Source: Lantana camara (taxonomy: Eukaryota > Streptophyta > Magnoliopsida > Lamiales > Verbenaceae). Taken from it: a DNA stretch of 64,000 nucleotides. Both the position numbers and the translations under genes were made by a program. Where the stretch lies: NCBI GenBank assembly GCA_037501455.1, contig CM074856.1, positions 51,675,001-51,739,000 of the forward strand. Reading direction: 5' to 3'. The notes beneath the pieces were generated by a model that worked only from the letters and a program-made list of their open reading frames with translations, ran no database searches and was not told the DNA's origin. Position 1 is the stretch's first letter, and each line of letters starts with the position of its first letter. Shown here piece by piece: positions 46,604-56,555 of this stretch.

Positions 46604-49540
46604 TGTGACGCCCAGAGCGGTGGGCCACCACATCCCCGCATCTAAACCCGAACCCATATATGAAATGACTTTCCATACTTGAGCCCAAGTCTGAGTGAAT
46701 GGGGACCTACACACACTCACTAGGCTAAGCGGGGCTAAGACTCGGACAGTGCGCGTAAAAACAAACAAGCAACTATGCGGAAGCAACTAACAGGATCAAA
46801 AGAGCTCAACATATAACGAACACACAATCACACATATACATGGCTACTCGGCCCATAAGATCAAGTATATCCAACAAGTATTCATAATTCTCCAAAATAT
46901 ACAACCCAAATATTAACTACATAGTAAGAGTATCCAAAAGAAGTAAGGTATGTATGCAACTCGACCTAGACTCGAAAGTACAACAAGATTCGAAGTACTT
47001 CCCCTCCTAGCTCAAAGCAACCTGCAACTGAAGGTAAGAAAAGGGAGGGTCAGTCAAAACTCGACTGAGTGAGCGGGCTAAATGCACACCCACACCTAAA
47101 TACATGAGTAGAGCATAGCAAGTATCAAAGGTGATGGCCATGAATCGAGCTAAGGTTTTTCATACCAAAATATTTTCAAAAGCTAACATATAATACCAAA
47201 AGGAAATCCTAACCCGATTCACGATCCATCAAACAAAACATAAACATAAATCCGGCGAGAACGGACTTCCCCTAACTCCTCATATCATAATATAAAACCG
47301 AAATCATAAATCAAATCTATCCCCAACAACCATGGTGTTTCGGGAATCAAACCCTCTCCACCTACTTACTTATGTACAAGGGGTAGCTAACCCATAATGT
47401 ACTCGGAGCATCACGCCTCATCAACCTCCAAGAATCGCGCGTAATACTACAAATGGGAATCATGCACAGGTTTAAACTGAAGGCCCTTGCCGTCCCGGGC
47501 ATCCTTACCCATAATTCCCGGGGCCCAAGATACCTTACCAATACCAATTCCAATCTTTCAGGGCATACTCGCTTATACACAACATAAATGAATTTAAAAC
47601 GTAAACTTACATATACTTATACTTATACCAATTTCATAAACTTTAAACTTATTCACAAGGTCATAAACATATTTTAAACACACGTATTTAACTATATATA
47701 AGATATATATAGTCACATGCGGGGTGAGAAATCAACACATATTAGGCCATAGGTTGCTTAACTAGAATAAAAGAATCCTAAACCTCACCTTGTAGCAAAA
47801 GGAGTAGAAACCGGGGGCAAAACCGAGAAATGAACACCTAGACCTCGGGTTCGAGGACGTCCGAAAGAGGCTCTGAAACAAAAGAACACAAGACCCGAGA
47901 CTTAGACTCAATTATGAACTAATTAGATGCTCGGCAATGCTCATGCATGAAATGGAGGTAGTTGAAGTGCATAAACGTATCACTTAAAGCATATAAGTTC
48001 ATAACTCGAAAATCACGTATCAAAGGAAGCCATATATTTGATACATTGCACATAACATATACTATAACACGTATACAATGCGTATCAGTCAATAACAATG
48101 TAAAAGAAACGAGCATAAGAAGCAAAGAAGGAAGAAAAAATCACATGCGCATACAAGGTAGGGGTTAACGGGCGTTAACCCCAAGCATGCATAAACTACT
48201 AATGCCCATTAACTGGTACAGGTGCATTTCTTGCGCAATTAACGGCCGTTACCACTGCCCATGATCACAGGCAGTAACCCCCGTTACCTGTACAGTGGCT
48301 CAGGCAAAGGAGGTAACGGGCGTTACCTCTCAAAGCTTGAAAATGCCTTAACGGGTATTAACAGCCCCAGGCGTCCAAAAACCTGCAAATTCTCCCCTGA
48401 AGCAACGAAGCACAACAACAAGACAACCAAGGCAACAAGAAGCTATGCAAGAGAACACCTAAACAAGCTAGAAATGAAGTAAACTTGTATATAATACCCA
48501 AAACTTAAACCCACTTCTCATATTCATGCATATCTTAAAGAATTCATGCAAAATTCTCAACTCGCATGCTCCATCATCAAGTTCATAAATGAAGAGATTG
48601 ATGAAGCCCAACTACCATTGCCTAAGATCATAAATAGGTATTGAATGAACTCCTTAGATCAACATATAAGTACCATAATTGTAAGAATTCAAGAGATGTA
48701 CAAGAATTACCAATCTCTTCCAAACCCTTCCTATTCACAAGGCATACCAAAACCCATGAAACTCTAACTTAGAGCATGATTCTTATGGAGTATTAGATGC
48801 AATACAACATGGAGAGTTCAATTGTGATCTTACCTTAAAGAAATGGAGCAAGAAAAGTTAAAACTTGAGCTTAAGGTGGTCAACAATGGAGGTTTGTGCT
48901 TGGAGTTTCTCTTCTTCCTCTATCCTTTCTTTTTAGTTCGATCTCAGCACACAAAGAGAGAGAAATGGCTGAGTTTGGTTAAACAAAAGTCAAGGCTAGA
49001 GTTGAGGTTAGGTTTCATAGTCTCCAAATGGGCTTGTAGGCACGTAATAGGTACGTAGGGTCGAAATCTATATCGTTGGGGGGTCAAAACAGCATCGAAA
49101 AAATATATGGCTTGTTCCATTGTTCCCGGATCATCGATTTGAGTACAATGGTGAAGACGGAACTCGAATCCGCATTTCCGAGCTCAAGTTACAAGAAAAT
49201 AACTCAAGAGTGGCCAAATTGCAAATTGGCCCAAAAGTTTGAAATAAAATTCAATTGAGTCCAAACCAAGTTAAACAAGTCCAAAATAAGTTTAAAACAT
49301 ACAATTAAGTCCAAGATTCATATAATACACATTATACACGAATTAGGCATGCTCGGGGTTCAAATACTATATCAAACATTCAACTAGAGCAAACTCGTAT
49401 CAAAATTCTCACGTATCTCATATAAGAGATGCATATAAGAATATAAATCAAATAAAATACATCAATAATATAAAAAAATGAAAATACGGAACTTAAACTC
49501 ACACGTGATACCAACCTGTGTACGAACAAGCGGGGTGTCA
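46604..49540 (-). repeat. 5' LTR of gypsy-2 (2937 bp)
   Basis: Plus-strand ends are TGTGACGCCC and GGGGTGTCA, so sense starts TGACACCCCGC. Conserved hairpin at 47051-47067, block CCCGGGGCCC near 47520, GC-palindrome cluster at 48161-48362. Short ORFs inside (46491-46786, 47362-47580, 47919-48482, 48843-49258) are not recognised as genes. Confidence 0.9.
48161..48362. repeat. GC-palindrome cluster in gypsy-2 LTR
   Basis: The units are a 10-bp-arm hairpin GGGGTTAACG-GG-CGTTAACCCC (48161-48182), TTAACGGCCGTTA (48239-48251), GTAACCCCCGTTAC (48274-48287), AGGTAACGGGCGTTACCT (48311-48328) and TTAACGGGTATTAA (48349-48362). A homologous three-unit module lies inverted at 63592-63681 in copia-2. Confidence 0.92.
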
Positions 49541-49543
49541 GGT

Positions 49544-49729
49544 CAAGCTTCCAATTGGTTGAAAGGAATGAGAGCCCGTTTGGAAAGAAATGGTGAAGAA
49601 TTCAATTAGGAGAGCTTTGTGAGGGAGTTTCGTGACAAGTACATGTTGGAAAATATCAGAGTAAACGCAGAGGAAATTTAAAATTTTTTCCAAAAGGGAT
49701 CTAAAAGACTTGCAATCTTCGTATCGTAA
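49544..49729 (+). pseudogene. Fragment of a third Ty3/gypsy gag
   Basis: The plus-strand frame reads ASNWLKGMRARLERNGEEFN, stop, ESFVREFRDKYMLENIRVNA, EEI, stop, NFFQKGSKRLAIFVS: the core of a Ty3/gypsy gag (WxxF-REFxxKY...QGS). The first stop is TAG where relatives have TGG (Trp), the second TAA. It is squeezed between the gypsy-2 LTR and the copia-2 LTR, so it is probably the older element into which one or both inserted. Confidence 0.7.
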
Positions 49730-51727
49730 TGTTGGGACTCAAGAAACTCACACGAATTGAAGCTTTCTTGAAACGTATTGAGCCGCCCTCAAACGTTCTT
49801 TATGCGGCATGAAAATCCCCGTTTCTTGATTCTTTTTTCGTGATTCCAAAGTAGAAATCCTCTAGAGTATTAATCCACACCAACCTAGATTCAAATCATG
49901 CCAATGAGTATGTTACAACTACAACATGTGTATTAAAGAAACAAGAAACGAGTTAAAGGAGAGCAAGAGAATTATCCCCAAAATTCTAGGAAGTCTGGGC
50001 GTGATCACGGTCATGCGTAAGCCATAAAAATCGAGCCCCTATGCCCTTATATAGGTGGGGTTCGAAACCCTAGTTGTTAGTAGGAGAGACTCTCCAACTT
50101 TGACTTTTCTTCTATTCTTTCTTTCTCTCCAAGTAAATAATATCTTATCTAAAATAAGATATCTATTCTTCTAGAAAGAGAGTTCCTAACCAATTAGGAA
50201 TATTTAATTATTCTAGCAATAATTAATTATCACATCCAAATACTCTATTAGAATAATAGAAGCCATTTATTTATTTATTTATTCTAATCAAATTAGAACA
50301 AGCAAAGAATTAAATACTTAGAATTAATTCTCCAATTCATTCCATGAAGGACTTTAGAATTAATTCACCAATTAATTCTAACGGGCCAAAATTAATTCTC
50401 TAATTAATTTCATTTGGCTATATAATTAATTCTCCAATTAATTATATTAGGGATATATAATTAATTCATTAATTAATTATATTTGGGCTTAATAATTAAT
50501 TCTCCAATTAATTAACACATGATCCAATTCCTCAATTGGATTCACACGTCCCAAAATGCTCTCGATCCACACTTGTACATTGCACTGTGGTCTCGTTTCG
50601 ATCAACTACTTGATCTTTCCATAATACCCTTTGAACCCGGTATTTGTGTGTGACCCTCTAGGCTCAATTTCAGTTAGCAGTGAGCCCAATTAATTAATAC
50701 ACTTTATTAACTAATTACCTCACAGATCACAAGACCATAGTCTAGCAACAGGTGTGTGACCCCTACCCGAAATGTGAATGTATATTCTAAAGAACCTTTC
50801 AGTCAATGACATCATGTGGAATACGATCCTCCTACCATCCTATCTCTCGATTAAGATCTAGGGCATGGGAATATGGAGAGCCCTACTAACCTTAATCTTA
50901 AAATAAAGTTCACTTTCATATTCCATTTGATCTCAATCTAAGAAAACCCCATTTTTTTGATGTCTTGATATAGACACCTTGCACAAGGATTTTAAGATGG
51001 AATCATGAATGACTTGTATAATAAGAGATCATCTTGCCTACAACAAGCGTAGGTCCTTTATTGATTCTTACAATCCTCATATGCCACTTGTGTAATCCCA
51101 ACATAGGCCGTCGTTCAGGTGTCTATATGGCGACACCCTTTTGAGCCTATATCAAAGATTACAGAGTTCGCTCATATGAGACAATGTGGAATCTCAAGTC
51201 TAAGGATTAATTCCTCAAATAATTGACATGTGATATATTTCCAAATCTGGAAGTTTCTGGAAACATCCTTTCCCATTTAGGAATGTTCTCACGCGGGGTA
51301 CTCTCAGTGAACTTGTTCTTACAACAAGCACCCTTGTGTATTGTGTACGCATCAGCTTATGCACTTTACACCCCATGAAACAGGATGATCCTTCTTAAGG
51401 ACACAACTACACAAGCAAGTCTCAACAGAGGCAAAGTCGACACTCCCACTGTCTGTCGGCCTCATTGACTTGGAGAAGTTTCTAATCCTCGCCTATGGAG
51501 TTAAGAACTTGTTTCATGTGTCATTCCCATAATGACAAAGTTCTTAGTGGCCTCATCGGATTAGGGGAGTTCTAGACATGCCTACGTAATGGAAACATAC
51601 AAAACACGTAGTGACACATAAGAAGTGTTCGCCTGTGATTACAATCATTTGTATATTATTCAAAGATTGCCTGTGGTATAGGGAAAGTCCCAAAGCATAA
51701 CAGCTTTCTAGGGCACTATTCCCAACA
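49730..51727 (-). repeat. 3' LTR of copia-2 (1998 bp)
   Basis: Plus-strand ends are TGTTGGGACTC and ATTCCCAACA, so sense starts TGTTGGGAATAGTGCCCTAG, the same start as copia-1 and copia-3. CGTAA (49725-49729) is the candidate 5-bp duplication; the other end is outside the window. A TATA-like CCTATATAAGG on the minus strand near 50047-50057 may mark the promoter. Confidence 0.88.
50325..50515. repeat. AT-rich palindromic repeats in copia-2 LTR
   Basis: AATTAATTCTCCAATTAATT and close variants occur about six times at 30-40-bp steps, each a palindrome of TTAATTnnnnAATTAA type. Related TTAATTAATT palindromes stand in the copia-3 LTR near 53036-53062 and 53359-53387. Confidence 0.8.
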
Positions 51728-51742
51728 ATCTCCCACTTGCCC
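51728..51742 (-). other. Polypurine tract of copia-2
   Basis: Sense GGGCAAGTGGGAGAT directly before the 3' LTR, identical to the copia-3 PPT. Confidence 0.9.
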
Positions 51743-52014
51743 GTGAAAGCCTTTCAGGTCCATTCTGGGTCCCATCTTCCCAAGATGTACCTTTAGAGCC
51801 TTATTGACTTTGGGCGTTTCCAAAGTGGATCTGCTATATTCTCTGTTGATGTGAATGTTTCTAATTTTCACATCACTAAGGAAACACGATTTCCTTATTC
51901 ACGTGATACATAATCTAGCGTCTGGTCCCTTGGTCAGGTCTCAGTTCTCTTACTCAAGCAACCATCCATTTTATCATACGATATGATAATGGTGTTGTTT
52001 CATGCTAGGAACTA
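51743..52014 (-). pseudogene. RNase H C-terminus remnant, copia-2
   Basis: Sense-strand translation in mixed frames gives LTKGPDARLCIT, VKIRNIHINREYSRSTLETP and HLGKMGPRM, aligning with the end of copia-1 RNase H (ENIADPL...HLQKMGLR). Stops and a frameshift interrupt it. Copia-3 is inserted at 52020 with CATCT duplicated. Confidence 0.75.
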
Positions 52015-53172
52015 CATCTTGTTAGGAATAGTGCCCTAGAAAGCCGATTCGACGTAATCTGCTTTGGGACTTTTCTTGTATCACAGACAATCTTTGAATA
52101 ATATACGATTGATCATAGGCAAACACTTCTTTATATGCCAATACGTGTTTTGAGTGTTTCCATTATGTGTGCATGTATGAGAACTCCCCTAATCCTGATG
52201 ACTTTAGGACTCTACCATTTAGGTGAAATGGTTCATGAAACGAGCCCTATATCACATAAGTCATGATTAGTAAAATACTCCAAGCCGATGAGTCCTACAG
52301 ACAGTGGGAGTGTCAACCTGACTCCTCTAAGGCTTGCTTGTGGGATCACGCCCTTAAGAAGGACCACCTTATTTCATGGAGGTGCAAAGTGTATAGTTGA
52401 TACGTGCGTGATACATGAGGGTGCTTACTTTAATAAGTAAGTTCACTGAGGTGCCCCGTGTGAGAACATTCCTAAATGGGAAAGGAAGTTTCTATTTCAG
52501 GAAATGGAAACTTCCAGATTAGGAAATATCTCACGAGTCATTGATGTGATTAATTGATCCTTAGACTTGAGGTTCCTTGTCACTTTATGAATTAACTCTG
52601 TAGTCTTTGGTATAAGCTTTAAAGGGTGTCGCCTTAGACAACTGATTCAAGGCTTATGCTGGGGCTGCACAAGTGACTCATGAAAGTGAATGAGAATCAA
52701 GATAGGACCTACACTTGCATTTGCAAGGTGATCTCTTATTGTGTAAGTCATTCATATGCCATATGGAGTCCTTGGCCAAGGCAGTAGATCAAGACATCAA
52801 GAAAAGGGTTTCTTGGATTGAGATCAAATGGATATGAAATGCACTTAGCTTTAAGACCAGATTATTAGGGTTCTAATTATTCCCTTACCCTAGATCATGG
52901 TTGAGAGATAGTAAGTAGGAGGATTGTATCTCACATGAATCAATGACTTAAAGGTTCTGTCGAATCCGAACATTCCAATTCAGCTAGGGGTTAAACACCT
53001 GTTGCTAGACTATGGTCGTTTAATCTGTGGACTGATTAATTAATTAGTGAATTAATTAATTAGGGTCACTGCTAATTGAATTGAGAACCTAGAGGGTCAC
53101 ACACAACAACTTGGTTACATGAGTTGAGGCTTTAAAATGATTAAACGAGTTAATCAAGCCAAGAGGGTTCCA

Positions 53173-53240
53173 CACGTGTGAAACCACACGTGTGGCTCAC
53201 GTGAGTGACACGTGTCATTGTGACACGTGTCACACACGTG
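53173..53240. promoter_or_regulatory. Cluster of six CACGTG (G-box) palindromes in copia-3 5' LTR
   Basis: CACGTG stands at 53173, 53187, 53198, 53209, 53224 and 53235, steps of 14, 11, 11, 15 and 11 bp. Several lie in ACACGTGTC or CACACGTGTG, which contain the ABRE-type core ACGTGTC. In plants CACGTG binds bZIP and bHLH factors. The cluster is about 350 bp upstream of the putative TATA box, in U3. I find no comparable cluster in the copia-2 LTR. Confidence 0.85.
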
Positions 53241-53585
53241 TATAAATATATGTGTATATTTATTTATGTATTAAATAATTAATGTGATTAATTATTTAAT
53301 AGACTCTGGTTTAATTTTGAATTAAAAAGAAAGTCTTATTTTGGAGAAAAATAATCTAGTTAATTAATTATGAATTAATTAATTAGATAAAATAAGTTAT
53401 TTATTTTAAATAAATAAAGTATAAAATTATCCAAAAATAGTTTGGATATTTTTAGCTCTCTTGAAAGTTGATTTGAATTAGAATTCAAAGTCAAAGTCAA
53501 AATTACTTGATGATCAAGTAATAGGAGAGAGAGAGACCAAAATCCTAGCCCATTAAGGACTAGGAATTTCGTCCCTCCCCTTTCG

Positions 53586-53593
53586 TATATATA
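53586..53593 (+). promoter_or_regulatory. Putative TATA box of copia-3 LTR
   Basis: TATATATA followed by GGGAGCTCATG. It would place the start of the genomic RNA near 53615-53625 and leave about 690 bp of R-U5. The copy in the 3' LTR is at 61380-61387. Confidence 0.6.
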
Positions 53594-54308
53594 GGGAGCT
53601 CATGTTCCCCTTTAGAGCTAATAAAAAATTCTTTTGGTTCATGTGTTGAACACCATCCTTTCTCCAAGATAAATGAAACCCTAGGTTAAGCCTAAACACT
53701 AACTAGAGAACTAGCATCCTTACTAGTTAGATTGTAGCCAAGTTGGTGGACTATCTCTAGAGACTTCAAGTTAGAAGTTTTGAAGATTCGAGCTTTACCA
53801 AAAGTGGGGATTAAGCAAAACGATCAGAAGGGATGATGAAACGATTCTGAACCCGACGTGAAGCGAATGAAAAAATCGAACCAAAGAAGATGGCGAAAAC
53901 CGTTCGTCCATATCCTGAAGGATGAATTTTTTCACGAGGGTTTTATGACTGGCAGTTTTCTACTTTCGCAAAACTGGTTTTCGAAGGGATTTTCAATCCT
54001 GCTTTTCTCGTTTCATGTTTCTTTCTTTATGTTATATTGTTAAGAACTTCCCTAACATGAATTGAATCTAGGTTGGTTTGGATTGCTATCCCGACAATGG
54101 ATTCTGAAGTAGAAAGAGACTTTCGAGGGACGGGTTGTCAAGCCGCGATAAGAGCGTTCTTGGGTGGCTTGAAACGCTTCAAGAAAGAATAAAAGAAAAG
54201 TAAGTTTTCTATCTCTACGAATTTGGTTACACGATTGCGAGTCCAAGGTCCTTTTGTTGGGAAAATTTTTTAAATTCCGCTGCTTTCTGATTCGTGTTTT
54301 CCAACAAG

Positions 54309-54320
54309 TGGTATCAGAGC
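54309..54320 (+). other. Primer-binding site of copia-3
   Basis: TGGTATCAGAGC, a perfect initiator-Met complement, two bases after the LTR end. Confidence 0.96.
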
Positions 54321-54597
54321 CACCTCGTTAATCGTATTTCTGATTCGTCTCAATTATTCTGAATTTGGTAGAAATTCTTAGGCTTGATGCGATTGAGTAT
54401 TTGTAATTGTTTTAGAAAGCCTGAATTACGAAACTGTATTTTTTCCTGAAAGTTTCTGAAAATTGGTTTTTGCAAAATTTAATTTTTGAAAACTATTTTA
54501 GATTTGAAACTGTATAAACTGTTTTTGGATTTCTTGGATTGGTTTTGCTTTTGAACGAAAACACGAAACGAAAATACGGAATACGATGAACACGCGA

Positions 54598-54880
54598 AAC
54601 CCCGCACGTGAAGGAGTCGCGCGCGCGGGCTTCGCGCAGCACAGCCCGCCTGTCCTAGGCGCGCGCAGGCCGTGCGCCTACTCCCTCCCGCAACCGCGTG
54701 GGAGGTGTTTCGGGAGTGCCTAAGCACCCCGCCCAGGACTGCCGACGCCGTCCCGCCCAGGCTGGGCAACGATCCCGCAAGGCGTGCGGGATCAGTCGCC
54801 CAGCCCGCCCGCACACGCCCGGAAGGGACACGCCCAGTAGGCGCGCAAGCATGCGCGCTTGCTTGCAACTGGCGTGATCC
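54598..54880 (+). repeat. GC-rich hairpin island in the copia-3 leader
   Basis: A strongly GC-rich island in AT-rich surroundings, built of hairpins: GCGGGC...GCCCGC (54625-54649), TAGGCGC...GCGCCTA (54656-54680), CCTCCC...GGGAGG (54684-54705), GATCCCGCA...TGCGGGATC (54771-54793) and GCGCGCAAGC/ATGCGCGC (54841-54858). Several share an inner CGCA-nn-CG-TG pattern with different arms. ORFs crossing the island (54479-54998, both strands) are GC shadows. Confidence 0.82.
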
Positions 54881-56555
54881 TTTTTCGCGTACGGGCCCCA
54901 TTTTCGTGATCCGGCTTTTTCGTGTTTCGTGCAATCCAATCCCAATTTTTATTTTTAAAAATTTTATTTTTGAATATTTATTTTTAATTTTTGAATAAAA
55001 CTTAAAATTGGGATTTTTGAGAAATTGAAACGGTTTATATTTTGGGAAAATACAATCTTTGGTAAAATTATTAATTTTCAGAAATTAATTGGAATTTTAT
55101 TTGTTTTGGTAATTTGGGATTTATTGAAAACTTTTATAAATAAGACTCGCATCAAGTCGTGTTTTAAGTCATTAGGACTTGAAACGAGAATTTTAATTTA
55201 TTGGCTAAATTTAAATTCTCGCTAAAGCATGTTAGGTGATCATGGGTTTAGATCTATGTATGGTTTTAATTTATGCACATGGATGGTTTAAATTGGGGTT
55301 GGAGCCCTATAGTTGCGTTTTTCAATTGAGGTTGGAGCCTCACTTATGTGCGTACTGTTATGTGATTTATTATGTGGCTTTCCATATTACTGTTTTTGAG
55401 GCCGGGGTATGCCCCGTGTAATTGTCTAAGGCCAATATGAAGATTGAGCCTTATTACTTTATGTCTTTTTCTTTTTATTGTAATTTGAGAGTAGAGATAG
55501 GTGGTGAGGTTTTATTTTCATTTTGGAGACAATGCACCCATGGAGTAAGATGGACCACATTCAAGTAACAAGGAGGCCATAAGTGAAGACCCCTCAAAAT
55601 GTTAGGGAGGGGAATCTCAATTGTTAAATGTAATAGAGATAGGGCTCGTATTTTGTTACCGCTTTCCCTTATGTGATTTAAACTGTTTATGTGGCATGTA
55701 TGTTAGAACTTGTGATTGTGGAGTGGCTCCCACAAATCACGCATAAGATAGGTAGAACCCATGATCATTACATGTTAGTATCATGCTAGGACATGTTATC
55801 TGTTTATGTGCTTGTTTGAAATGCATTTAAGTGTACTTGCATTAATCAAGACTAATAAAATTGGATAACATATATGTTGGTGAGGTCGAACCGAACAACT
55901 CTTCGGTTGATTCGAAAATTCCCATTAAATATTAAGCTCATTTCGAATAATAGGTATTTAATTCGAGATGCAAATTTTGAATTAAATTCCTAGCATTCCA
56001 TCAATAGGTTTTAAGTTTAGTAAGTAAAGCTAGTTATTGTCCGCGAGTCGTGGGATAGCTAGTGGAGCTTATTAGTTCTTAGTTACCTAATTGATCATTT
56101 TAAATGATCAATATTTCGTGGTTAATTTTGGCAAGGGCGATGTCCGCGAGTCGTGGGTCGTTCGAACTAAGTTTTGATCATGATCTTATGATTGATGGGT
56201 CTAGCTTAAACGCCTAAGTAAATATAGATGTCGCACGAGTCGTGGGTCCATATTGAAAGATAGCTGATGCAAAAACAATTCCTAAGAGTTCTAAAGGTGC
56301 TAGAATTGGTAAGTTGTACCTACCTAGGATTTTGCTTAGAATGTCCGCGAGTCGTGGGTTCGAGGTAAAATGCTTAGGATCTTAGTACCCATTGGGAAAC
56401 GTGTTCCTCTTAGATCTTTGGGAATTATAGATCTTTGAAAAACAGTGGGAGCTACATTAGATTAAAGACCTTATCTTTTGTATATCGTTATAATTCAGCA
56501 TGCCCACATTTTCTCTGCTTAGCATTTAGGTTGTAGTTCTGTGATTCTCTACAAT
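54881..56555 (+). other. Copia-3 leader, non-coding
   Basis: AT-rich leader between the GC island and the gag relic. It is homologous to the copia-1 leader in reverse (shared GGCATGCCCCG-type block near 55405, AAAACAGTGGGAG near 56438). The four GTCGTGGG motifs lie within it. ORFs at 55025-55421 have no recognisable content. Confidence 0.7.
56039..56358 (+). repeat. Four spaced GTCCGCGAGTCGTGGG motifs in copia-3 leader
   Basis: Copies at 56039-56054, 56142-56157, 56230-56246 (GTCGCACGAGTCGTGGG) and 56343-56358, steps 103, 88 and 113. The copia-1 leader has the same motif four times with steps 103, 88 and 117 when read in sense. Flanking sequence between copies is not repetitive. Confidence 0.85.

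Larger units (their letters stand above)
32540..49540 (-). mobile_element. Ty3/gypsy LTR retrotransposon gypsy-2 (Tekay/Del-like), truncated, split by LARD-B
   Basis: Minus-strand sense: 5' LTR (46604-49540), PBS, gag (45434-46406), then after LARD-B the second knuckle, protease and RT (34125 down to about 32545). RNase H, integrase, PPT and 3' LTR are missing because the element is cut at about 32540. Protein wording is close to gypsy-1, for example [23 protein letters not shown] cannot be tested, since one end is lost. Confidence 0.92.
52020..54306 (+). repeat. 5' LTR of copia-3 (2287 bp)
   Basis: Begins TGTTAGGAATAGTG and ends GTGTTTTCCAACA just before the PBS. It holds six CACGTG boxes (53173-53240), AT palindromes and a TATA box at 53586-53593. 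The ORF at 53858-54043 has no recognisable content. Confidence 0.95.

Noticed and set aside
54479..54998. Overlapping ORFs of 96-151 codons on both strands rich in Arg, Ala, Gly and Pro
   Set aside because: They exist only because the 280-bp GC island lacks stop codons in several frames. The composition follows the hairpins and there is no domain; the location is the copia-3 leader.
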